DNA from: Bacteroidales bacterium UBA3289
Lineage (GTDB): Bacteria > Bacteroidota > Bacteroidia > Bacteroidales > UBA932
Length of the DNA stretch: 14,655 nt
Assembly: GCA_002361625.1 (NCBI GenBank)
Contig: DETL01000029.1
Span: 21,268-35,922, forward strand
Reading direction: 5' to 3'
This document shows, piece after piece, positions 1-6,495 of this stretch (the first letter of the stretch is position 1; each line of letters opens with the position of its first letter). The notes beneath the pieces were generated by a model. The model was not told the DNA's origin, searched no databases, and worked only from the letters and a program-made list of their open reading frames with translations. Both the position numbers and the translations under genes were made by a program.

Positions 1-442
1 CGCCGATGATGCCGATGGCGCCCGCCTCATTCGGTGCAAAGCCGAAAAGGAGAGCCAGCAGGTAGGCGCCGAAGATACCCATCTGCGCGGCCGCTCCGAT
101 CAGGATGAGCCGCGGCTGGGAAATCAGGGCCGAGAAGTCGGTCATGGCGCCGATCCCGAGGAAGATGAGCGGCGGATACCAGCCCTGGCGGACACCCTGG
201 TACAGGATGTTCAGGACCGATCCGTCTTCGTAGATGCCGATGTTCAGGCCCGGGAACATGGGAATGTTGCCCACGATCATGCCGAAGCCGATCGGGACGA
301 GCAGCATCGGCTCCCACTCCTTGACGATGGCAAGGGTGATGAAGATGATGCCGATACCGATCATCACGATGTTCTGCCAGGAACAGTTCGCGAAACCGGT
401 ATATTCCCAGAACTGGGCGAGGGATTGGAAAACCTGCTCCAT
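1..442 (-). CDS. oadB: Sodium-translocating decarboxylase beta subunit, N-terminal part (cut by window start)
   Basis: This is the integral-membrane subunit that decarboxylates carboxybiotin and exports Na+ in the oxaloacetate/methylmalonyl-CoA/glutaconyl-CoA decarboxylase family. About 147 residues are visible from the ATG at 442; the rest lies beyond the window. The visible part begins MEQVFQSLAQFWEYTGF, has a hydrophobic segment near residues 24-38 (IVMIGIGIIFITLAI), then LVPIGFGMIVGN, and a later stretch PPLIFLGIGAMTDFSALI followed by MGIFGAYLLALLFGF. It breaks off in GAIGIIG, where family members continue into a conserved Gly/Asp-rich ion-path motif. The start lies 7 nt after the biotin-carrier stop, so it is the last visible gene of the mmd operon. 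Which acyl substrate the pump uses is set by the carboxyltransferase subunit, not by this gene. Family identity is firm; the symbol oadB is generic (mmdB would fit if the substrate is methylmalonyl-CoA). Confidence 0.93.
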   Translation of the reverse strand, partial: MEQVFQSLAQFWEYTGFANCSWQNIVMIGIGIIFITLAIVKEWEPMLLVPIGFGMIVGNIPMFPGLNIGIYEDGSVLNILYQGVRQGWYPPLIFLGIGAMTDFSALISQPRLILIGAAAQMGIFGAYLLALLFGFAPNEAGAIGIIG

Positions 443-449
443 GGGAACC

Positions 450-881
450 CTATGCAATGGTCACGACCGGATCGCCTTCCTGCAGGGAGTCGCCCTTGTG
501 GACATGGATTCCAGTGACGGTTCCGTCCTTGGGGGCCGGGATCTCGTTCTCCATCTTCATGGCTTCGAGGACGGCGACCTTCTGGCCGGCCTTCACGGCC
601 TGACCTTCCTTGACCGAGACTTCGATGATGACGCCCGGGAGCGGGGAAACGACCTTTTCGCCGGCTCCGGATGCGGCGGGCTTGGCCGCGGGTGCGACCG
701 TAGCCGGGGCTGCCTGGACGGCAGCGGGAGCGCTCTGGACCACCGGAGCGGCCGCGGGAGCATTCTCGGCCTCCACTTCGTAGGTGGCACCGTTCACGGT
801 CACGTCGAACAGCTTGCCTTCCTTGGGACTGACGGTCACGTTGTATTCCTTGCCGCCGATCTTGAACTTGTACTCTTTCAT
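450..881 (-). CDS. mmdC: Biotin carrier subunit of the decarboxylase
   Basis: This 143-residue protein carries the covalently bound biotin that shuttles the carboxyl group from the carboxyltransferase to the membrane beta subunit. Residues 1-40 form a short beta-rich region (MKEYKFKIGGKEYNVTV). Residues 41-72 are a flexible Ala/Pro/Val linker, and residues 75-143 are a biotinyl/lipoyl domain. The biotinylation motif EAMKMEN is at 106-112 with the acceptor lysine at 109; PLPG at 80-83 and the C-terminal hairpin GDxV complete the fold. It lies 14 nt after the lamin-tail/OadG gene and 7 nt before oadB, so it is surely cotranscribed. The architecture matches the gamma/biotin subunit of sodium-pump decarboxylases; a biotin carrier of acetyl-CoA carboxylase is unlikely because the neighbours are oadB and a carboxyltransferase and no biotin carboxylase is present. 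Confidence 0.93.
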   Translation of the reverse strand: MKEYKFKIGGKEYNVTVSPKEGKLFDVTVNGATYEVEAENAPAAAPVVQSAPAAVQAAPATVAPAAKPAASGAGEKVVSPLPGVIIEVSVKEGQAVKAGQKVAVLEAMKMENEIPAPKDGTVTGIHVHKGDSLQEGDPVVTIA

Positions 882-895
882 ATCGTAAATGCTTT

Positions 896-1849
896 TTATC
901 TGGGTAATTTTCGGAATGTCTTCGTCTTGTCGTTCCAGGCGGATCCGCTCCGGGGACGCAGGGTCAGCACAAAGGACTCGGCATCATGGACCGTGTCGCT
1001 GAAATAGAGGTCCATCGCCAGGGCGATGGCGGCATAGACGTCACCACCCTGTTCCATGTCCATAGCGAGGGCGATTACCGCCGCGATTTCGTCGGAAGGA
1101 GATCCCTTCGCTACGCTCGGAATGACAGAAGAGGTTTTGCCCGACTTGGCAGACGAAGCCTGGGCTGCCTTGGCTTTCCTGGCCGGACGGTCGAAGAAGA
1201 GCCAGAACAGGAACCACAGGATGGCGAGGGCGCAGAACACTACGGTGACGGCCACCAGGGAGAGGATGAACCCGTGCGGGTCTTTCTCCGCCATGGCCTG
1301 GGCCTTTGTGGCAGCATTCATGTCGATGTTGGGCATGCCCGGGCTGGGAACACCCGCATCGGCCTGGACTTCGAACTCGAGCTGCCGCAGGTCGTTCGCC
1401 GTTTTGTACACGGACCTTCCCGCCGGAAGGTTCGCCGGAACGGAGAGCGAATCGATGACGGTACGGCCGTCGTTGGACACGAGATAGACGGTGCTGCCCG
1501 GGCGGACGTGGAAGCCGGCGTAGAAGGTGCCGTCGTCCCCGTTGCCGCTGGCAAAGAAGAGGGTGGTCTGGCGGGGACCGAGCTTGGTCTTGAGGTCTCC
1601 CTTCGGGATGATGCTCTTGGTCAGGTTGGTGCGGTCGTCGGTGAGATAGCAGCCGGCGAGATTCACCGTACCCTGGGAGGTGTTGAAGATCTCGATCCAG
1701 CCTCCGCGCCGTCCGTAATCGTCCACGATGCCCGTCGAGTCCGCAGCCGCCAGCGCCTCGGAGATGATGAGGTCGGAGACGTTCTGGGCACGCAGGACCG
1801 TGAAGCCGGAGAGCAGGGCCAGAATGAGAAGGATGCGCTTTCTGATCAT
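896..1849 (-). CDS. Lamin-tail domain / OadG-like fusion, delta (gamma) subunit of the decarboxylase
   Basis: This 317-residue protein has a signal peptide (about residues 1-21, ending VLRAQ). A lamin-tail-like beta domain follows (about 25-150; WIEIFNTS at 51-58, NLAGCYLTDD at 63-72, TTLFFASG at 95-102). One strong membrane segment lies near 194-219, rich in Phe, Leu and Trp, followed by the basic stop sequence RPARKAK. The cytoplasmic tail resembles the OadG/MmdD C-terminus (TVHDAES at 286-292, then WNDKTKTFR). The small membrane subunit in this enzyme family holds the complex together; the extracytoplasmic lamin-tail domain is an addition seen in Bacteroidales, of unknown role as far as I know. 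Two oddities lie in the linker and tail: an in-frame repeat-derived stretch (SVIPSVAKGSPS, 241-252) and a near-duplicated IALAMD segment. The start codon overlaps the mmdA stop (ATGA at 1849-1846), implying translational coupling. Confidence 0.85.
   Translation of the reverse strand: MIRKRILLILALLSGFTVLRAQNVSDLIISEALAAADSTGIVDDYGRRGGWIEIFNTSQGTVNLAGCYLTDDRTNLTKSIIPKGDLKTKLGPRQTTLFFASGNGDDGTFYAGFHVRPGSTVYLVSNDGRTVIDSLSVPANLPAGRSVYKTANDLRQLEFEVQADAGVPSPGMPNIDMNAATKAQAMAEKDPHGFILSLVAVTVVFCALAILWFLFWLFFDRPARKAKAAQASSAKSGKTSSVIPSVAKGSPSDEIAAVIALAMDMEQGGDVYAAIALAMDLYFSDTVHDAESFVLTLRPRSGSAWNDKTKTFRKLPR
1101..1126 (-). repeat. Short dispersed-type repeat inside the lamin-tail/OadG gene
   Basis: Read on the minus strand, the segment is GTCATTCCGAGCGTAGCGAA followed by GGGATC. 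It closely matches a short degenerate repeat scattered through many bacterial genomes, which in translated frames typically gives VIPSVARNL- or RHSERSEE-like strings. Here it is read in frame as VIPSVAKGS in the low-complexity linker after the membrane segment, without breaking the gene. Its resemblance to that repeat type is from memory of the pattern; copy number in this genome cannot be seen from one window. Confidence 0.6.
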
Positions 1850-3402
1850 AACGGCAGGTTGTCGTGTTTCTTGGCCGGGATGTCCTGCTGCTTGAGCGCG
1901 AGCTGCTCCAGGGCGCGGATCACGCGGAAGCGGGTGTTGCGCGGCTCGATGATGTCATCGACATATCCCTTCTGGGCAGCCTGGTACGGGTTGGAGAAGA
2001 GGTCGTCGTATTCTTTCTTCTTTTCCTCGAAGATCTTGTCGGCGTGTTCGGGATCGGCCTTGATGTCCTTGGCATAGAGGACGTTCACGGCTCCGTCGGC
2101 TCCCATGACTGCGATGTTCGCGGAAGGCCAGGCATAGTTGATGTCGCCCCGGAGCTGCTTGCAGCTCATGACGATGTGTGCGCCTCCGTATGACTTCCGG
2201 AGGGAAACCGTCACCTTGGGAACCGTCGCCTCACCGTAGGCATAGAGCAGTTTCGCACCATTGGTGATGATGGCGCCGTATTCCTGCTGGGTGCCGCAGA
2301 GGAATCCCGGGACATCCACGAGGGTGACCAGCGGGATGTTGAAGGCATCGCAGAAACGCACGAAGCGGGCGGCCTTGCGGGAGGCATTGATATCCAGCAC
2401 GCCGGCAAGTACCGCAGGCTGGTTCGCCACCACGCCTACGCTGCGTCCGTTCATGTGGGCGAATCCCACGATGATGTTCTTGGCGAACTCCTTGTGGACC
2501 TCGAAGAAACGGCCGTCGTCCACGATGCTGCGGATAACGCCGTACATGTCATAGGCTTTGTTCGGATTGTCGGGGATGATGCTGTTCAGGGCGTCGTCCG
2601 TCCGGTTGTAGGGATCGTTCGTCGGGACGACCGGGGCCTCCTCCCGGTTGTTCTGCGGGAGGAAAGACAGCAGTTCCTTGATGGTAGCGATACCTTCCTC
2701 CTCATTGGCGGCCGCGAAATGGGCCACGCCGCTCTTGGTGGCATGCACGGAGGCTCCGCCCAGGGATTCGTGGTCCACGGTTTCACCCGTGACACTCTTC
2801 ACGACGGCAGGGCCGGTCAGATACATGTAGGAGGTGTTCTTCACCATCAGGGTGAAGTCCGTCAGGGCGGGGGAATACACCGCACCACCGGCGCAGGGAC
2901 CGAAAATGCCGCTGATCTGGGGCACGACGCCGGAGGCCAGGATGTTCCGTTCGAAGATCTCGCCGAAACCGGCCAGGGAGTCGATGCCTTCCTGGATGCG
3001 GGCCCCGCCGGAATCATTCAGGCCGATGACGGGCGCGCCGTTACGGACCGCAAGGTCCATCACCTTGCAGATCTTTTCCGACATCGTCTTGGAAAGGGAA
3101 CCGCCGGAAACGGTGAAATCCTGGGCGAATACATAGACGAGCCGTCCGTCGATGGTTCCGCATCCGGTTACCACGCCGTCCCCGTCGTAATGCTGCTTGT
3201 CCATCCCGAAGTTCGTGCAGCGATGCTGGACGAACATGTCGTATTCCTCGAAACTGCCTTCGTCGAGAAGGAGGGCGATGCGCTCGCGGGCTGTCAGCTT
3301 GCCTTTGGCGTGCTGGGCCTCGATGCGTTTCTCTCCACCACCCAGCCGGGCCTTCGCCCGGCGTTCCACCAGCTTCTGGATGTTGTCAGTCTGAATGCTC
3401 AT
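1846..3402 (-). CDS. mmdA: Carboxyltransferase (alpha) subunit, methylmalonyl-CoA decarboxylase / acyl-CoA carboxylase type
   Basis: This 518-residue biotin-dependent carboxyltransferase moves a carboxyl group between an acyl-CoA and biotin. The crotonase-like double domain is full length. In the first half, NDSGGARIQEG lies at 129-139, GPCAGGAVYSPALTDF at 168-183 (acyl-CoA oxyanion region) and GGASVHATKSGVAHF at 215-229. In the second half are DVPGFLCGTQQEYGAI, GAKLLYAYGEATVPK and RKSYGGAHIVMSCK (carboxybiotin region). Family members often have Pro where this one has Cys in GFLCGT. With a biotin carrier, an OadG-like subunit and OadB following and no biotin carboxylase, the decarboxylase role (methylmalonyl-CoA to propionyl-CoA with Na+ export) is the best reading; propionyl-CoA carboxylase beta chain is the close alternative by sequence. 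It is the first gene of the operon and has its own promoter. The ATG at 3402 follows a very short AT-rich leader, normal for Bacteroidota. Confidence 0.93.
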   Translation of the reverse strand: MSIQTDNIQKLVERRAKARLGGGEKRIEAQHAKGKLTARERIALLLDEGSFEEYDMFVQHRCTNFGMDKQHYDGDGVVTGCGTIDGRLVYVFAQDFTVSGGSLSKTMSEKICKVMDLAVRNGAPVIGLNDSGGARIQEGIDSLAGFGEIFERNILASGVVPQISGIFGPCAGGAVYSPALTDFTLMVKNTSYMYLTGPAVVKSVTGETVDHESLGGASVHATKSGVAHFAAANEEEGIATIKELLSFLPQNNREEAPVVPTNDPYNRTDDALNSIIPDNPNKAYDMYGVIRSIVDDGRFFEVHKEFAKNIIVGFAHMNGRSVGVVANQPAVLAGVLDINASRKAARFVRFCDAFNIPLVTLVDVPGFLCGTQQEYGAIITNGAKLLYAYGEATVPKVTVSLRKSYGGAHIVMSCKQLRGDINYAWPSANIAVMGADGAVNVLYAKDIKADPEHADKIFEEKKKEYDDLFSNPYQAAQKGYVDDIIEPRNTRFRVIRALEQLALKQQDIPAKKHDNLPL

Positions 3403-3425
3403 ATCCGATATAAATTGATAACTTG

Positions 3426-3456
3426 CAAATATAACGAATCCACGCCTTTTTTACAA
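3426..3456 (-). promoter_or_regulatory. Bacteroidota-type promoter for the mmdA operon
   Basis: On the minus strand TATATTTG (3433-3426) matches the -7 consensus TAnnTTTG exactly, and TTG (3456-3454) lies 20 nt upstream, the usual place for the -33 element. The predicted transcript would start near 3419-3421, giving a leader of about 17 nt before the ATG at 3402. This is a pattern match only; no transcript data. Confidence 0.72.
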
Positions 3457-3488
3457 CGAAAAAGCGCCGGGATTGCTCCTGGCGCTTT
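3456..3488 (-). terminator. Intrinsic terminator after yebC
   Basis: AAAGCGCCGGGA (3461-3472) and TCCTGGCGCTTT (3477-3488) form a 12-bp stem with one G-T pair and a TTGC loop. Read on the minus strand the hairpin is followed by TTTTT (3463-3459), so it should end the TPR-yebC transcript about 20 nt after the yebC stop. The plus-strand side also has a run of six T (3492-3497), but no plus-strand gene ends here. Confidence 0.85.
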
Positions 3489-3509
3489 CTGTTTTTTCCG
3501 GAATGAGGT

Positions 3510-4268
3510 TTACTCCTCCGCGGGTTTCATGGTCGTATAGACGTTGGTCACGTCTTCGTCATCCTCCAGCAGGCCGGTCAGCTTTTCGAGGGTGGCACGC
3601 TGCTCGGGAGTGACCTCCTTGAGCTCCACGTTCGGGATCTGCTCGAATCCGCCGGAAGCCAGTTCGTAGCCGTTCTCCTCGATGTACTTCTGGATCTGGC
3701 CGTAGGAAGTGTAGTCGCCGTAGATGACGATTTCATTCGTCACGTTCTCGTCCTCGTCCTCGATCTCCTGCTTGAACACTTCCTCGGCGCCGTAGTCGAT
3801 GAGTTCAAGCTCAAGCTCATCCACGTCGATGGGCTTTGCCGGATCCTCCTTGATACGGAAGACGCACTTGTGGTCGAACATGAAGGCGACGGAGCCGCTG
3901 GTCTGGAGCGAGCCGCCGCACTTGGTGAAGTAGCTGCGGACGTTGGCGACGGTACGGGTGTTGTTGTCGGTCGCGGCCTCCACCAGGTAGGCGATGCCGA
4001 ACGGGCCGAAACCTTCGTACACGATCTCCTTGAAGTCGCCGGACTTGGTCTCGGTGGCCTTCTTGATGGCGCGCTCGATGTTCTCCTTGGGCATCTGCTC
4101 GGACTTCGCCTCGGCGATGAGGGCGCGGAGGCGCGGGTTGCCGGTCACTTCGGGACCGCCCTGCTTGACGGCGATGGTGATTTCCTTTCCCAGTTTCGTG
4201 AAGGTCTTGGCCATGTGGCCCCAGCGCTTGAGTTTGCGCTCCTTGCGGAATTCAAATGCTCTTCCCAT
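3510..4268 (-). CDS. YebC/PmpR/TACO1-family protein
   Basis: This cytoplasmic protein of 252 residues, close to the usual 240-250, belongs to the YebC/PmpR family. Members have been described as transcriptional regulators and, for the mitochondrial TACO1 and bacterial relatives, as factors that help translation. The N-terminus is the family signature: MGRAFEFRKERKLKRWG followed by AKTFTKLGKEITIAVK, then MPKENIERAIKKA at about 59-71. The central stretch VYEGFGPFGIAYLVEAATDN and the tail ending TNVYTTMKP also fit. The ATG at 4268 is chosen because the MGRAFEFRK start is conserved. It begins 3 nt after the TPR gene's stop codon, so the two are cotranscribed, and it ends at the intrinsic terminator. 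Domain assignment is firm; the actual target or role cannot be read from sequence. Confidence 0.93.
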   Translation of the reverse strand: MGRAFEFRKERKLKRWGHMAKTFTKLGKEITIAVKQGGPEVTGNPRLRALIAEAKSEQMPKENIERAIKKATETKSGDFKEIVYEGFGPFGIAYLVEAATDNNTRTVANVRSYFTKCGGSLQTSGSVAFMFDHKCVFRIKEDPAKPIDVDELELELIDYGAEEVFKQEIEDEDENVTNEIVIYGDYTSYGQIQKYIEENGYELASGGFEQIPNVELKEVTPEQRATLEKLTGLLEDDEDVTNVYTTMKPAEE

Positions 4269-4271
4269 GGC

Positions 4272-4943
4272 TTAGAACTCGATACGGGTGATGTACTTGT
4301 CGATATCCATAGCCTCGGGAGCCTGCGGATACTGGTCCTTGACTTTCTTGTAGCAGGCAAGGGCCTTGTCCTTGTTGCCCATCTCCTCATAGACCTCACC
4401 GGCCTTCAGGAGATAACCGGCAGCGAAGAGGTTGTCCGTGGTGGTAACGGCCTTCTCGTACCAGGTGATGGCGTTCTGGTAGTCCTCGAGACCCACATAG
4501 GCGTCGCCGATGCCGGCCTGGGCGCGGGCAAGGAGGATCTTGTCCCCGCCGTCATACTTCTTGAAGTACTCGATGGCCTTGTCGAACTGGCCCAGCTGAA
4601 GGGCGCTGGCGCCGGCGTAAAGGTACACGGACTCGCCGCCCTTGTTGCCGTACTTGGCGATGATGTCCTCGAAACCGTAGTTGTTGTCGTCACCGTTCAG
4701 GGCAAGCTCATAGTCGCCCTGGGCGAAACGCTGTTCGGCCTTGAACATTTCCTTCTGGGCCTCCACCTTCTTGGGCTGGAGGACGAAGCGGTTGTAAGCG
4801 AGGATCGCAAGGGCGATCACGAGGACGGCTGCGACGCAGCCGTAAACGATCTTCCCATGTTTCTGGAAGAAGAGTTCAGTCTTGGAAACGGCCTCAGCGA
4901 CATTCTGCTGGCGGATTTCCTGTTCGGTAGGTTTGTTTGCCAT
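4272..4943 (-). CDS. Membrane-anchored tetratricopeptide-repeat protein
   Basis: This 223-residue protein has a short cytoplasmic N-terminus (MANKPTEQEIRQQNVAEAVS), one membrane helix at about 32-50 (VYGCVAAVLVIALAILAY) and an alpha-helical C-terminal part. TPR-like repeats are visible at about 105-130 (YLYAGASALQLGQFDKAIEY), 137-165 (GDAYVGLEDYQNAITWYEKA) and 173-205 (AGEVYEEMGNKDKALACYKK). The layout resembles YfgM-like proteins, which act at the Sec translocon in E. coli, but this is a fold-level resemblance and I would not transfer the function. The ATG at 4943 is preferred over an in-frame TTG at 4976, because the stretch between is AT-rich leader sequence. It is divergent from recF and heads a two-gene transcript with yebC. 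Confidence 0.85.
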   Translation of the reverse strand: MANKPTEQEIRQQNVAEAVSKTELFFQKHGKIVYGCVAAVLVIALAILAYNRFVLQPKKVEAQKEMFKAEQRFAQGDYELALNGDDNNYGFEDIIAKYGNKGGESVYLYAGASALQLGQFDKAIEYFKKYDGGDKILLARAQAGIGDAYVGLEDYQNAITWYEKAVTTTDNLFAAGYLLKAGEVYEEMGNKDKALACYKKVKDQYPQAPEAMDIDKYITRIEF

Positions 4944-5001
4944 ATCTTGTTTTTTATTTTTATGATCAGTTCTCAAGCGCCCTAGCGCGCATAACAGACC
5001 G

Positions 5002-5032
5002 CAAATTTAGGAAAAAAAACGTATATTTGCAA
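5002..5032 (-). promoter_or_regulatory. Bacteroidota-type promoter for the TPR-yebC unit
   Basis: On the minus strand TAAATTTG (5009-5002) matches TAnnTTTG, with TTG (5032-5030) 20 nt upstream as a -33 element. The predicted start is near 4995, giving a leader of about 50 nt. It overlaps the recF promoter on the other strand. Confidence 0.65.
5022..5029 (+). promoter_or_regulatory. Bacteroidota-type -7 element for recF
   Basis: TATATTTG matches TAnnTTTG exactly and lies 21 nt before the recF ATG, predicting a leader of about 15 nt. No TTG or TTTG is seen at the expected -33 distance, so the promoter is less certain than the opposing one. Confidence 0.55.
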
Positions 5033-5050
5033 TCCTGAAGCACAAAGCAC

Positions 5051-6148
5051 ATGCCTGTCCTCAAGAAAATCGTCGTCCAGGATTTCCGGAACATCGCCTT
5101 CCAGGAACTGTCGTTCTCGCCCAATGTGAACTGTATCAGCGGGAACAACGGAGAAGGGAAGACGAACCTGCTGGATGCGGTGTATTATCTGTCCATGACC
5201 AAGAGTTCTTTCCCCACGCCGGACCGATACAACTGGCGCTACGGGACGGATGGGTTCACCCTGGGCGGTACCTACCGGATGGACGGGGGGCTGGAATCCC
5301 GCTTCTCCATCAAGGTCACGGGGGAGGGAAAGAAGCTTGTGCGGGACGACAAGGCCTGCCCGCGTATCTCCGAGCATATTGGCATCCTGCCGGTCGTGAT
5401 GGTCTCTCCGGGAGACATCTCCCTGGTCAGCGACTCCGGTGAGGAGCGCCGCCGTTTCGCCAACGGGGTCCTCTCCCAGATGGACCGGAGCTATCTCGCT
5501 GCAGTCCAGACCTATAACCGTTTGCTGGCCCAGCGGAACCGGATGCTCAAGGAAGGGACGGTGGACTGGGACCTGATGGCGGTGTTCGATGCGCGCATGG
5601 CGGCGGCCGCCGTTCCGGTCCACGAAGGCCGGAAACGCCTTTGCGAGGATCTCCGCCCGGTCATCCAGTCGTATTACGGCCTGATTTCCGGCGGCGGGGA
5701 AGAGGTATCCATCGACTACCGGTCGGACCTGTCCAAGGGCTCCCTGGAAGAGATCCTGCGGGAACACCGGGACCGTGACCTGGCGCTTCGGTTTACGACG
5801 GCGGGCCTCCAGCGGGACGATTTCCTCTTTACCCTGGACGGTCATCCCATCCGGCGCAGCGGCTCCCAGGGGCAGCAGAAATCTTTCCTGGTTTCCCTCA
5901 AGTTCGCCCAGTACGACATCATGCGGGACGGTTTCGGCTACGCTCCGATCCTGCTCCTGGACGATGTGTTCGACAAACTGGACATGAACCGGATCGGCAA
6001 CCTCATCGGGATGGTCGCCGGCAGCGGCTTCGGCCAGATCTTCATCACGGATTCCAACAAGGTCCGCCTGTCCGGCATCGTGGACCGCATCACCGACGAC
6101 CGCGCCTATTTCGATACGGCGGGCGGCGTCTTTACCCCGGTCGGATAA
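5051..6148 (+). CDS. recF: DNA replication and repair protein RecF
   Basis: This 365-residue SMC-like ATPase binds at gapped or stalled replication DNA and helps RecO/RecR load RecA. The Walker A motif GNNGEGKTNL is at 31-40 (Lys37, Thr38). The ABC signature RSGSQGQQKS is at 269-278, and Walker B ILLLDDVFDKLD at 300-311 is followed by the D-loop region. The N-terminal MPVLKKIVVQDFRN and the FITDSN stretch near 331-336 are also typical. Length matches the family (about 360). The ATG at 5051 follows closely after a -7 element. Its stop overlaps the start of the DUF721 gene by one base, a recF-DUF721 pairing common in Bacteroidota. No key residue is missing. Confidence 0.96.
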   Translation: MPVLKKIVVQDFRNIAFQELSFSPNVNCISGNNGEGKTNLLDAVYYLSMTKSSFPTPDRYNWRYGTDGFTLGGTYRMDGGLESRFSIKVTGEGKKLVRDDKACPRISEHIGILPVVMVSPGDISLVSDSGEERRRFANGVLSQMDRSYLAAVQTYNRLLAQRNRMLKEGTVDWDLMAVFDARMAAAAVPVHEGRKRLCEDLRPVIQSYYGLISGGGEEVSIDYRSDLSKGSLEEILREHRDRDLALRFTTAGLQRDDFLFTLDGHPIRRSGSQGQQKSFLVSLKFAQYDIMRDGFGYAPILLLDDVFDKLDMNRIGNLIGMVAGSGFGQIFITDSNKVRLSGIVDRITDDRAYFDTAGGVFTPVG

Positions 6149-6495
6149 TGGCGGAAGAGAGCAAGCGTAGCTATTTCATCCGCCGGAAAGAGGCGTTGAC
6201 GATGGAGGAAGTGATCGACCAGTTCATCAAGTCCGCCAAGCTGGCATCCGGCCTCAACACCCAGCGGATCTTTTCCGCCTGGGACGAATGCTCGGGCGCC
6301 GGCCCGTTTACGCTCAAGCGGTATTTCCGGGGCGGTACCCTGTACATTACCCTTTCTTCTTCCGTCATCCGGAACCAGCTCTATTTCCAGAAAGAGGCGC
6401 TCATCGAGAAGATGAACGCCTGGCTCCTTGAAGATTCCCTTTTCACCAAGGACAACCGGACGACGGGATTCGTCCGGGACCTCGTCCTCCGCTAG
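6148..6495 (+). CDS. DUF721 / DciA-like protein
   Basis: This small cytoplasmic protein of 115 residues belongs to the DUF721 (DciA-like) family. Visible features are an N-terminal helix (EALTMEEVIDQFIKSAKL), an aromatic helix (IFSAWDECSGAG) and then the beta strands TLKRYFRGGTLYITLSSS, followed by NQLYFQKEALIEKMN. DciA proteins are known in several bacteria as loaders of the replicative helicase DnaB. Whether this shorter Bacteroidota form does the same is inference, though its coupling to recF (ATG sharing one base with the recF stop) is consistent with a replication role. The stop codon lies in the palindrome CTAG, which is also the stop of the opposing transglycosylase gene. Confidence 0.82.
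   Translation: MAEESKRSYFIRRKEALTMEEVIDQFIKSAKLASGLNTQRIFSAWDECSGAGPFTLKRYFRGGTLYITLSSSVIRNQLYFQKEALIEKMNAWLLEDSLFTKDNRTTGFVRDLVLR

Noticed and set aside
2455..3540. Plus-strand open frame of 361 codons opposite mmdA
   Set aside because: Antisense shadow of a gene with full carboxyltransferase motifs; no recognisable domain and it runs through the terminator hairpin.
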